This document shows positions 16,766-24,192 of a stretch of 64,000 nucleotides of DNA, piece after piece. Below the pieces are notes generated by a model, which was not told the origin of the DNA, made no database searches, and was given only the letters and a program-made list of their open reading frames with translations. Position numbers and translations under genes: made by a program. Each line of letters starts with the position of its first letter. Position 1 is the first letter of the stretch. The stretch covers positions 1,116,001 through 1,180,000 of the forward strand of contig CANMOU010000001.1 of the NCBI GenBank assembly GCA_947499555.1, written 5' to 3'. The stretch is from an uncultured Roseovarius sp. Lineage in GTDB: Bacteria; Pseudomonadota; Alphaproteobacteria; Rhodobacterales; Rhodobacteraceae.

Positions 16766-18127
16766 ATGGCCAAAGACTGGATCGCAAAACTGCCCGAAGC
16801 GGCGCAAAGCTATCTCGATGGCAAACGACTCGATGAGGTTGAATGCATCATCGCCGACCTGCCCGGGATCGCGCGCGGCAAGGCCGTACCCGCCAGCAAG
16901 TTCGCGCGGCAAAGCTATTTCCACCTGCCCGACTCGATCTTCTACCAGACGATCACCGGCGATTGGGGAGAAGCGGCAGGCGACGAAGGCTTTATCGAGC
17001 GTGACATGGTGCTGAAACCGGATATGGACACGGCCTCTGCCGCACCCTGGACCGGCGACTGGACGCTGCAGGTCATTCACGACGCCTATGATCGCGAAGG
17101 CAAACCGATTGCCTGTGCGCCGCGCAATGTGCTCAAGCGCGTCGTGAAAATGTACGAGAAAATGGGGCTGACGCCCGTGGTGGCCCCGGAAATGGAGTTT
17201 TTCCTGATCGGTCGAAACCTCGACCCACGACAGGAAATCGCGCCCATGGTGGGCCGCTCTGGCAGGCCCGCCGCCGCGCGGCAGGCCTATTCGATGACCG
17301 CCGTGGATGAATTTGGCCCGGTGATCGACGACATCTATGATTTCGCCGAAGCGCAGGGCTTTGAGATTGACGGCATCACCCAGGAAGGCGGCGCCGGTCA
17401 GCTGGAAATCAACCTGCGCCATGGCGATCCGGTGAAGCTTGCCGATGAGGTGTTCTATTTCAAACGCTTCATCCGCGAGGCGGCCCTGCGGCATGACTGT
17501 TTTGCCACTTTCATGGCCAAACCCATTGCCGCCGAGCCGGGCAGCGCGATGCATATCCATCATTCGATCATCGACGCCGAGACCGGCAAGAACGCTTTTT
17601 CCGGTCCTCAGGGTGGGGAAACGGACATGTTTTACCACTTCATCGGTGGGCTGCAGACGCATCTGCCCGCCGCCATCGCCGTGATGGCGCCCTACGTGAA
17701 TTCTTATCGCCGCTATGTGCGCGACAACGCGGCCCCCATCAACCTTGAATGGGGACGCGACAATCGCACCACGGGCATCCGCGTGCCGCTCTCCCCGCCC
17801 GAGGCGCGACGCATCGAAAACCGCATCGCGGGCATGGATTGCAATCCCTATCTGGGCATCGCCGTCAGCCTGGCCTGCGGTCTTCTGGGCATCATGAACG
17901 AGACCCGCCCCAAGGGGCAGTATCGCGGCGACGCCTATGAGGGCGAGCCGGATTTCCCCAATGAGCTGGGGGCGGCGCTTGATCTCTTTGATGACGCGAC
18001 AGACCTGCACAAGATTCTCGATCCCGAATTCGCACGGGTCTATTCGATTGTGAAACGCGCCGAATATGCCGAGTTCCTGCAGGTGATTTCTCCTTGGGAA
18101 CGTGAGCATCTGCTGCTTAATGTCTAA
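16766..18127 (+). CDS. Glutamine synthetase-like gamma-glutamyl ligase 2
   Basis: A 453-residue second member of the glutamine synthetase superfamily. Catalytic motifs are VVAPEMEFFLIGR, GGAGQLEINLRHGD, SAMHIHHSIID and CNPYLGIAVSLACG. It is not a close copy of ligase 1: for example EMEFF replaces ELEFT and MHIHHS replaces MHMHFS, so the two probably have different amine specificity. It starts 3 bases after the amidotransferase stop and overlaps the next gene by 8 bases. Cytoplasmic. True glutamine synthetase (GlnA) is excluded by the short N-terminal domain and divergence around the adenylylation loop. Confidence 0.88.
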   Translation: MAKDWIAKLPEAAQSYLDGKRLDEVECIIADLPGIARGKAVPASKFARQSYFHLPDSIFYQTITGDWGEAAGDEGFIERDMVLKPDMDTASAAPWTGDWTLQVIHDAYDREGKPIACAPRNVLKRVVKMYEKMGLTPVVAPEMEFFLIGRNLDPRQEIAPMVGRSGRPAAARQAYSMTAVDEFGPVIDDIYDFAEAQGFEIDGITQEGGAGQLEINLRHGDPVKLADEVFYFKRFIREAALRHDCFATFMAKPIAAEPGSAMHIHHSIIDAETGKNAFSGPQGGETDMFYHFIGGLQTHLPAAIAVMAPYVNSYRRYVRDNAAPINLEWGRDNRTTGIRVPLSPPEARRIENRIAGMDCNPYLGIAVSLACGLLGIMNETRPKGQYRGDAYEGEPDFPNELGAALDLFDDATDLHKILDPEFARVYSIVKRAEYAEFLQVISPWEREHLLLNV

Positions 18128-19271
18128 ACGTGCATTTGTCCTTGCCGGGCTGGCTCTTTTTGTGACCGTCATGGTTTGGGGTTGGCCACGGTCACTTTTG
18201 CAGGAAAAGGCGGATACGCCGCGTGAGGACGTCAATCGACATGCATTTTTGCAAGATCTGAACCTGGAGAATGACGCCGACCGCTATGCGCTGTTGCTGC
18301 ACCCGCTGGCCACGGGCGACGGCGTGCGCGCCGTCACCGACGCGGGTGCCCTGATGGCCGCCCAGCCGCGGGCTTTCTACACCGACAACCCCGGTGCCGC
18401 GCTCAGGCGCACGCTTTTGTCGATTGTGTTCCTCAGCCCGCCGGGCATGCCGCCCAGCAATCGGTTCGTCACCGTGGTGAAGGACAAGGAGACCGAGACC
18501 GAGTTCACCTGCTACGCGGCCTATTGCAACGGCACGACCGACCTTACCCCCCGGCACGAACGCGATCTGGCCGGGCTGCTGGAGGCCTCGCAGCCGGTCG
18601 AATACGTGCAAGACAGTTTTGCCCATCACGACAAGGCGCGCGCAGCGCATTTCCGTCTTTTGAAAAACCCGGATGTCGTGCTGATCGACCCGCCGAACCT
18701 GCCTGCCCCCGGCACGCTGGTCTTTCCACACCGGGTGATCCTGAACCTGCCCGCCATCCTGCTGGAGACCGACGCCACCGGCGAGACCCCGGTCACCCCC
18801 TTCGATCAGCAGGACCTTGAGGCGCGGTTTCGCGCGGCGTTCACCCACGCCTATCCCAAGACGGATGAATACCGGCTTGGGGCGATGAACGTGACCACCT
18901 ATTTCCCGCCCGAACGGGGATGGCCCGTCGTCTCGGACCAGATCGAAGGGTATCTGCAGGGCGCGGACGGGGTTCACACCGGCTTGGACCGTTTGATGGT
19001 GATCGAACCAAGCATCGCGGTTGAACTGCATGCGCCCATGCAAGAGGCGCTGTTGGGCCCCGATGCCTTTGCCCTGATGCCCGAGTTCCTGCCGCCTGAA
19101 CCGCCCAGCGTGGCCGACCGTCTGTCGCAGTTGGCCGCGGTGCATCTGGGCGGCCCCTGCCCTGACTGTTTCAAGATCGAACTGCCGGTGGCCACGGTGG
19201 ATGGCATCCGCGTGGACAAGGTCAAACCCATCCCCTTCATCCTGTCCTACTACCGGATCGTAGCCCCATGA
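18120..19271 (+). CDS. Unknown membrane-anchored protein in gamma-glutamyl cluster
   Basis: A 383-residue protein of no family I recognise. A single N-terminal hydrophobic segment (AFVLAGLALFVTVMVWGW) after MSKR looks like a signal anchor; the remaining 350 residues would be periplasmic. Two cysteine pairs, CYAAYC (about 132-137) and CPDC (about 353-356), could form disulphides or bind metal. The ATG at 18120 overlaps the stop of ligase 2 by 8 bases, and its stop overlaps the FAD oxidase start by ATGA, so it is translationally coupled on both sides. The location suggests a link to periplasmic handling of the substrate, but no function can be stated. Confidence 0.78.
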   Translation: MSKRAFVLAGLALFVTVMVWGWPRSLLQEKADTPREDVNRHAFLQDLNLENDADRYALLLHPLATGDGVRAVTDAGALMAAQPRAFYTDNPGAALRRTLLSIVFLSPPGMPPSNRFVTVVKDKETETEFTCYAAYCNGTTDLTPRHERDLAGLLEASQPVEYVQDSFAHHDKARAAHFRLLKNPDVVLIDPPNLPAPGTLVFPHRVILNLPAILLETDATGETPVTPFDQQDLEARFRAAFTHAYPKTDEYRLGAMNVTTYFPPERGWPVVSDQIEGYLQGADGVHTGLDRLMVIEPSIAVELHAPMQEALLGPDAFALMPEFLPPEPPSVADRLSQLAAVHLGGPCPDCFKIELPVATVDGIRVDKVKPIPFILSYYRIVAP

Positions 19272-20572
19272 ACCTGCTTTATTCCAATGACCGCCCCGGG
19301 CAGTATCCGCCAAGCTGGTACGCCGCCACGGCCACGGCGCTGGACCCGTTCGAGCCCCTGAAAGGCGAGACGCGCGCGGATGTCTGCGTGGTGGGCGGCG
19401 GCTTCACCGGCCTGTCGGCGGCGCTGCATCTGGCCGAAGCGGGGTATGACGTGGCGCTGATTGAGGCGCATCGCGTGGGCTTTGGGGCCTCAGGGCGCAA
19501 TGGCGGTCAGCTCGGCAGCGGGCAACGGCAGGATCAGCAGACGCTGGAAAAACTGGTTGGACGCGAGGATGCAACCAAGCTTTGGGTATTGGCGGAAGCC
19601 GCCAAGGATCTGGTCAAATCACTGATTTCCAAGCACAAGATCGACTGCCATCTGAAATCTGGCATTGCCCATGCCGGGTTCACTATGGGCGAAGTCGACG
19701 AAGAACATGCCTATGCCGATTTTCTGGCTCAGCGTTATGGGTACACCGTGCTGGAAAAGCTGGATCATGACGCGATGCAGGCGCTTTGCCCCTCGCCGCG
19801 CTATGTGGGCGGCTCGCTCGATATGACAGCCGCGCATCTGCATCCTTTGGCTTATGCCTTGGGGCTGGCGCGAGCCGCAGCAAAAGCAGGCGTGCGGATT
19901 TATGAGCGCAGCGAAGTGCACAACATCACCCCCGGCACGCCGGCTCTCGTGCAGACCGACAAGGGCCGGATCAAGGCCGATCACGTGATCCTGGGCTGCA
20001 ACGGGTATCTGGGCGGGCTCGATCGCAAAGTGGCAGCGCGGGTGATGCCCATTAACAATTTCGTTGTGGCCACAGAGGCATTGGGCGATGAGGCAGCGCG
20101 CGTTCTGACCCGCGATGTGGCCGTGGCCGACAGCAAGTTCGTGGTGAATTACTTTCGCTTGAGCCATGACAAACGCCTGCTTTTTGGCGGTGGCGAAAGC
20201 TATGGCTACCGCTTCCCGTCTGACATTGCGGCGCTGGTGCGCAAGCCGATGACCCAGATTTTCCCGCATCTGCGGGATGTGAGGATCGACTATGCCTGGG
20301 GCGGGACTTTGGCGATTACGATGAAGCGCATGCCCTACCTGGCGCGGCTTGCACCGAATATCCTCACGGCCTCGGGCTATTCGGGTCACGGCGTCGGCAC
20401 AGCGACCTTCTCAGGCAAGCTTATGGCCGACGCGATTGCCGGCGAGGCGGAAGGTTTTGACACCATGGCCGGCGTGCCTACCCCGGCATTTCCCGGGGGC
20501 ACGGCGCTGCGCTCTCCGCTTCTGGCTCTTGCGATGACCTGGTACGCCACACGCGACCGGCTGGGGCTCTGA
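19268..20572 (+). CDS. FAD-dependent oxidoreductase (PuuB/DAO family)
   Basis: A 434-residue flavoprotein of the D-amino-acid oxidase superfamily, related to gamma-glutamylputrescine oxidase, which oxidises the amine of a gamma-glutamylated substrate. The FAD loop is DVCVVGGGFTGLSAALHLAEAGYDVALIEA (GGGFTG), followed by GFGASGRNGGQLGSGQRQDQ, typical of the family. The C-terminal FAD contact reads GYSGHGVGTATFSGKLMAD. The ATG overlaps the stop of the unknown upstream gene. A role after the ligases, oxidising gamma-glutamyl amines, is inferred from the operon; sarcosine-type oxidases are alternatives. Confidence 0.88.
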   Translation: MNLLYSNDRPGQYPPSWYAATATALDPFEPLKGETRADVCVVGGGFTGLSAALHLAEAGYDVALIEAHRVGFGASGRNGGQLGSGQRQDQQTLEKLVGREDATKLWVLAEAAKDLVKSLISKHKIDCHLKSGIAHAGFTMGEVDEEHAYADFLAQRYGYTVLEKLDHDAMQALCPSPRYVGGSLDMTAAHLHPLAYALGLARAAAKAGVRIYERSEVHNITPGTPALVQTDKGRIKADHVILGCNGYLGGLDRKVAARVMPINNFVVATEALGDEAARVLTRDVAVADSKFVVNYFRLSHDKRLLFGGGESYGYRFPSDIAALVRKPMTQIFPHLRDVRIDYAWGGTLAITMKRMPYLARLAPNILTASGYSGHGVGTATFSGKLMADAIAGEAEGFDTMAGVPTPAFPGGTALRSPLLALAMTWYATRDRLGL

Positions 20573-20651
20573 GACGCAGCCCTGCGCAGCCCGGCGCTTG
20601 TTTCCAGAGTTTAAAAAAAATTCGCTTTGGGCGCCGCCTTGTCTGGGGTAT

Positions 20652-20694
20652 ATATTCGGAAAATCGAAAAACTATCTTGAGGTTATCCGAATAT
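20652..20694 (+). promoter_or_regulatory. RNA hairpin sequestering ribosome binding site and start codon
   Basis: ATATTCGGA (20652-20660) is a perfect 9-base inverted repeat of TCCGAATAT (20686-20694). The second arm contains the start of the ATG of the aminotransferase gene at 20693, and the TTGAGG ribosome binding site at about 20677-20682 lies in the 25-base loop. In mRNA this would form a stem that hides the start codon, a typical layout for thermosensors or translational control. Confidence 0.5.
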
Positions 20695-21904
20695 GTCACT
20701 TCCCCCCAATGTCTACGATGCCGAACCGATCCCCGAAGCCGCGCGCGCCGAAATTGATAAACTTCTGAAATCCGGTGATCTTTTTCGATATACCGCTGCC
20801 AAGGACGCCCCTGTTGCCCTTCTGGAGCGGGAAATTGCAGCATTCATGGGCAGCACCTATGCGTTGGCGGTCTCCTCCTGCTCGGCGGCATTGTTTCTGT
20901 CGCTGAAGGCATTGGGTCTGAGACCCGGTGCGCGGGTTCTGATCCCGGCCTTTACCTTTGCTGCCGTTCCTTCGTCTGTGGTGCACGCGGACTGCGTCCC
21001 TGTGCTCTGTGAGGTGAAAGACAATTACAGAATTGATATCAAGGGCTTTGAGGCAAGACTTGACGCGGATATCGAGGCCGTGATCATCAGCCATATGCGG
21101 GGCCATACGTCAGATATGGACGCGATTATGGCCCTGTGTGATGCGCGCGGCATCCCGGTCATTGAGGACGCCGCCCATAGCCTTGGCACAACATGGTCGG
21201 GGCGCAATATCGGCACGATCGGGCGCGTGGGCTGTTTCAGCTTTCAGTCCTACAAGCTGGTGAATGCCGGCGAAGGTGGGGTCATGATCACCGATGATGC
21301 CGATCTGGTGGCGCAGGCGGTGATCATGTCCGGCGCTTATGAACACAACTGGGCCAAGCATATGGCCGTCTCTGACACAGCGCTGGAAGCGGCTTTTGCC
21401 AGATGGCAAAATCGCCTGCCGCTTTACAATCTGCGCATGGGCAATCTGTCGGCAGCGATCATTCGCCCGCAGCTTGCCGAGATCCCGCGCCGCGTACGTG
21501 ACGGGCGGGCCAACCATGATTATGTCGCGACACGGCTCAACACATCGCCGTGGATGCACGTGCCTGAGAAGCTCAAACCCGAAGAGCGCGCCCCGGACTC
21601 GATTCAGTTCAATCTTGTGAACCTTTCCGAGGCCGAGACCGATGCCTTCGCCAAAGCCGCCGCCGAACGCGGCGTGAAGGTGCAGGTTTTCGGACAAAGC
21701 ACCGACAATGCGCGCGCCTTCTGGAACTGGAAATTCCTCGACAACCCGGTGCCCGACCTGCCGCAAACCCGCAAAATGCTGATGCGGGCCTGCGACGTGC
21801 GTCTGCCTGCACGACTGAACCGCGAAGAGCTAGATATCATTTCAGAGGCACTTGTGATGGCTGCACAGGATGTGATGGGCGCACTGCGCGCTTATGGCAC
21901 GTGA
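20693..21904 (+). CDS. DegT/DnrJ/EryC1/StrS family aminotransferase
   Basis: A PLP-dependent enzyme of 403 residues from the sugar-aminotransferase family, which transfers amino groups to keto-sugars or, in the sensory role of DegT, to other keto compounds. The PLP lysine is in SFQSYKLVNAGEGG (Lys188). Conserved blocks are VSSCSAALFLSLKALGLRPG, VLIPAFTFAA and VIEDAAHSLGT. No sugar nucleotide or glycosyltransferase gene is near, so its pathway is not evident. It is preceded by a predicted hairpin around the start codon and converges on a LysR gene. Confidence 0.88.
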   Translation: MSLPPNVYDAEPIPEAARAEIDKLLKSGDLFRYTAAKDAPVALLEREIAAFMGSTYALAVSSCSAALFLSLKALGLRPGARVLIPAFTFAAVPSSVVHADCVPVLCEVKDNYRIDIKGFEARLDADIEAVIISHMRGHTSDMDAIMALCDARGIPVIEDAAHSLGTTWSGRNIGTIGRVGCFSFQSYKLVNAGEGGVMITDDADLVAQAVIMSGAYEHNWAKHMAVSDTALEAAFARWQNRLPLYNLRMGNLSAAIIRPQLAEIPRRVRDGRANHDYVATRLNTSPWMHVPEKLKPEERAPDSIQFNLVNLSEAETDAFAKAAAERGVKVQVFGQSTDNARAFWNWKFLDNPVPDLPQTRKMLMRACDVRLPARLNREELDIISEALVMAAQDVMGALRAYGT

Positions 21905-21911
21905 AGAACGT

Positions 21912-22877
21912 CTAAAGCACCACGAGCTTTTCGCGCAAAAACGGATAGGCCTGCAAGGCAGGCGCGACGATTGTCTCCTGCAGAATTGGCCGCAGGGCAT
22001 CTGCCACCTGTCCTGGCATGTCCTGCAGGATATCCTTGCGCGCGGTGACGCTGATCGTCCGTGTCAGAGGCTCAAAGGGAAGTTCCAGCACATCGATCTG
22101 ATCTGCAAAGCGGCGCGCCCGCATCAGCGCGAGCGGTGGCAGGATTGTCCAGCCGGCCCCCTGGCCCACCAGCGCGAGGATGGCGTGGTAGCTGTCGAGT
22201 TCAAACCGGTGTGGCAAGCTCAGATGGTGCCGCGCGAGATGCGCACTGAGCAGACGGCCCATGTAATGGCGCTGCGTGTACTGAATAAGCGGCAGGTCCT
22301 TGAGCTCGGCCAGGACATCGCCCTGCACTTTGACACGCCCTTTGGGCACAGCCGCAACAAAGCCTTCGCGCAAGAGTGGATGCACCTCTGACCAATCGTC
22401 GCCGGTATCCAGCTCGGCGGCCACAATCACATCGAGCGACCGCGAATCGAGTAGGTCGTAAAGATAGTGACTGGCCCCTGTCTCAAGCAGAAACTGGCTG
22501 GCCTTGAGATCCGTCGCCATTTGCGCCAACAGGCGCGGTGTGACATCCGCCTCGAAATCCTCGATCATTCCCAGCCTGAGGCGCGGCAGGCGCGCCAGAT
22601 CGGACTCTGCCAGTTCGGCACGCGCCTGTGCCGCTTCGTTCAGGATCACCTGTGCGCGGCGGCGCAGTATCTCTCCTGCAGGTGTCAGGCGCACCGGACG
22701 CGCGTTACGCTGCAGAAGCGTCGCACCAACGGCTTTTTCAAGATTTGTTAGCTGCTGGCTGACCGCAGAAGGGCTGGCCCCTAGCCGTTTCGCCGCCGCA
22801 GAGATCGAGCGTTCATCGGCGGCCGCAACAAAGACTTCAATACCCCAAAGCGTGATCTTGCCCGGGCTATCGACCAT
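21912..22877 (-). CDS. LysR family transcriptional regulator
   Basis: A 321-residue LysR regulator with an N-terminal winged helix (ITLWGIEVFVAAADERSISAAAKRLGASPSAVSQQLTNLEKAVGATLLQRN) and a C-terminal periplasmic-binding-like effector domain. It starts 6 bases downstream of the phaR stop on the same strand, using a GTGAG site inside the end of phaR, so the two regulators are probably cotranscribed. The effector is unknown. A link to PHA or carbon-storage control is inferred only from this arrangement. It converges on the DegT gene. Confidence 0.88.
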   Translation of the reverse strand: MVDSPGKITLWGIEVFVAAADERSISAAAKRLGASPSAVSQQLTNLEKAVGATLLQRNARPVRLTPAGEILRRRAQVILNEAAQARAELAESDLARLPRLRLGMIEDFEADVTPRLLAQMATDLKASQFLLETGASHYLYDLLDSRSLDVIVAAELDTGDDWSEVHPLLREGFVAAVPKGRVKVQGDVLAELKDLPLIQYTQRHYMGRLLSAHLARHHLSLPHRFELDSYHAILALVGQGAGWTILPPLALMRARRFADQIDVLELPFEPLTRTISVTARKDILQDMPGQVADALRPILQETIVAPALQAYPFLREKLVVL

Positions 22878-22883
22878 CAGAAC

Positions 22884-23456
22884 TCACTTGCCCAGCTTCG
22901 AAAGTTTGTTCTGCAGATCGGCAAGTTGTTTCTTTATGGCATCGAGATCTTCTTCCCCGGCCTCGTCGCTATCCGCGGCTTCTTCGCCGTCGGTCGTGTC
23001 AGCGGCGGTATTCATGGCTTGGATGCCGCCGGTCATGGCCTTCATGAAGGCCTCTTGCTGGGCCCGCATCGCTTCCATACCGGGCATACCTGCCAGCGGA
23101 TTAGCCCGGGCCATATTTTCCATCATCTGGCTTTGGCCCTTCTGCAGCATTTCGAAAGAGGCAGAAAGAAAATCCGGCACCATCGAGGTGGCATGAGTTG
23201 TGTAGCTGCGGACCAGATCCGTCAGCACATTGATGGGTAGCATATTCTCGCCGCGGCTTTCATGCTCGGCAATGATCTGAAGCAGGTATTGCCGTGTCAG
23301 GTCATCACCGGACTTCAGGTCAATAATCTGAACCTCTCGCCCATCGCGAATAAACTCCGCGATGTCTTCCAGCGTCACATAGTCAGAGGTTTCGGTGTTG
23401 TAGAGACGGCGGCTTGCATACCGCTTGATCAGCAAAGAGTTATCGGATTCGCCCAA
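22884..23456 (-). CDS. phaR: PHA synthesis repressor PhaR
   Basis: PhaR represses PHA granule genes in the absence of PHA and is released by binding the polymer. The 190-residue protein opens with the PHB/PHA accumulation regulator DNA-binding domain: LLIKRYASRRLYNTETSDYVTLEDIAEFIRDGREVQIIDLKSGDDLT. The middle carries NMLPINVLTDLVRSY, and the C-terminus is acidic and coiled-coil-like. It starts at a TTG (23456) with a clear GGGAGGG site 6 bases upstream; no suitable ATG precedes the DNA-binding domain. A palindrome of the PhaR operator type sits immediately upstream (23475-23486), consistent with autoregulation. Confidence 0.93.
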   Translation of the reverse strand: MGESDNSLLIKRYASRRLYNTETSDYVTLEDIAEFIRDGREVQIIDLKSGDDLTRQYLLQIIAEHESRGENMLPINVLTDLVRSYTTHATSMVPDFLSASFEMLQKGQSQMMENMARANPLAGMPGMEAMRAQQEAFMKAMTGGIQAMNTAADTTDGEEAADSDEAGEEDLDAIKKQLADLQNKLSKLGK

Positions 23457-23474
23457 GGCCTACCCTCCCAAGAA

Positions 23475-23486
23475 TGCAGCGCTGCA
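23475..23486. promoter_or_regulatory. PhaR-type operator upstream of phaR
   Basis: TGCAGCGCTGCA is a perfect 12-bp palindrome just upstream of the phaR ribosome binding site. PhaR of Paracoccus is reported to bind TGC-rich CTGC-N3/4-GCAG sequences. An adjacent palindrome, AGCATA-GCT-TATGCT at 23486-23500, resembles the core in the phaC promoter. Confidence 0.55.
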
Positions 23487-23510
23487 GCATAGCTTATGCT
23501 ACCGCAGAAC

Positions 23511-23545
23511 AAAAAGAAAGGGCGAGCCGCGAGGACTCGCCCTTT
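23511..23545 (-). terminator. Rho-independent terminator of phaP
   Basis: AAAGGGCGAG (23517-23526) pairs perfectly with CTCGCCCTTT (23536-23545). On the minus strand the stem is followed by TTTCTTTTT. A second stem, GGGCTCT (23553-23559) with AGAGCCC (23574-23580), lies between this and the phaP stop. Together they end the phaP transcript before phaR. Confidence 0.85.
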
Positions 23546-23595
23546 GAGGTTTGGGCTCTTGATTGGGAGGAGGAGAGCCCAGAAACCTGTAAGCC

Positions 23596-24045
23596 TTACT
23601 TGGCCGATGCAGTTGCTTTCTTGGCAGCAGCTGTCACATCGTCTGTGGCTTTCTTAACGGCTTTCGCTGCGTCTTCTTGCAGGTCTTTGCCAGCAGCCAT
23701 CAGAAGCTCAACTGTGTCCATTTGAACTTTTTTGGCGATCTCTGCAAAAGCAGCCATGTTTTCTGCAGCAACTTCAGCGTTGGCCGACGCAAAATCGGTC
23801 ACTGCTTTGGCGTAGTCAGCAGGCTCTGCTTTGGCTTTGGTCACGTCTGACAGTTTGGCCAGAGTTTCTTTGGTCCATTTGCCCGAAAGCTCAGCTGATT
23901 TTTCAGCCGCTTCGAGAGCAACGCCAGACATTTTTTCGCTCAGAGTTGCTTGGTTTTTGAAAGCATCTTCGAATGCTTTGGTGTCAACAGGGAATGCGCC
24001 CATGAAGTCTTTCATGATGCTGTTGAAGTCTTGTGCTTTAGCCAT
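23596..24045 (-). CDS. phaP: Phasin (PHA granule-associated protein)
   Basis: A small granule-coating protein of 149 residues, rich in Ala and Lys and predicted helical throughout (for example VALEAAEKSAELSGKWTKETLAKLSDVTKAKAEPADYAKAVTDFASANAEVAAENMAAFAEIAKK). It starts MAKAQDFNSIMKDFMGAFPVDTKAFEDAFKNQATLSEK, as phasins of Rhodobacteraceae do. The ribosome binding site AGGAGG precedes ATG 24045. Phasins bind the PHA surface and control granule size and number. Its promoter overlaps two PhaR-type sites, so synthesis should follow PHA accumulation. Strong terminators follow. Confidence 0.93.
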   Translation of the reverse strand: MAKAQDFNSIMKDFMGAFPVDTKAFEDAFKNQATLSEKMSGVALEAAEKSAELSGKWTKETLAKLSDVTKAKAEPADYAKAVTDFASANAEVAAENMAAFAEIAKKVQMDTVELLMAAGKDLQEDAAKAVKKATDDVTAAAKKATASAK

Positions 24046-24108
24046 GGTGGCCTCCTAAAAATATTCCGCTCGCGAGCAGGACCGCCCTGCTTTTCTGCGT
24101 CTGCAAAT

Positions 24109-24137
24109 AATATAGATGCTGCACTGCAGCATTTCAA
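24109..24137 (-). promoter_or_regulatory. phaP promoter with PhaR operator in the spacer
   Basis: On the minus strand TTGAAA (24132-24137) and TATATT (24109-24114) are separated by exactly 17 bases. The palindrome ATGCTGCACTGCAGCAT at 24116-24132 fills that spacer. It contains a CTGC-N3-GCAG core. Repressor bound here would block RNA polymerase. Confidence 0.75.
24116..24132. promoter_or_regulatory. PhaR-type operator in phaP promoter, proximal
   Basis: ATGCTGCACTGCAGCAT is palindromic with one asymmetric central base pair, containing the CTGC-ACT-GCAG core. It coincides with the 17-base promoter spacer of phaP. Confidence 0.65.
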
Positions 24138-24146
24138 GCATTTTTT

Positions 24147-24157
24147 CTGCAGTGCAG
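24147..24157. promoter_or_regulatory. PhaR-type operator upstream of phaP, distal
   Basis: CTGCAGTGCAG has the CTGC-N3-GCAG layout and its centre lies 28 bases upstream of the proximal site's centre. Two sites in tandem would allow cooperative repression. Confidence 0.5.
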
Positions 24158-24192
24158 CAAAAATTTCATATCTCGAAATTTGAACTTTTAAA

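Noticed and set aside
16268-18235. A 655-codon open frame on the minus strand opposite ligase 2 and the amidotransferase
   Set aside because: It is antisense to three well-supported genes and has no domain. Long antisense frames are common in GC-rich coding DNA.
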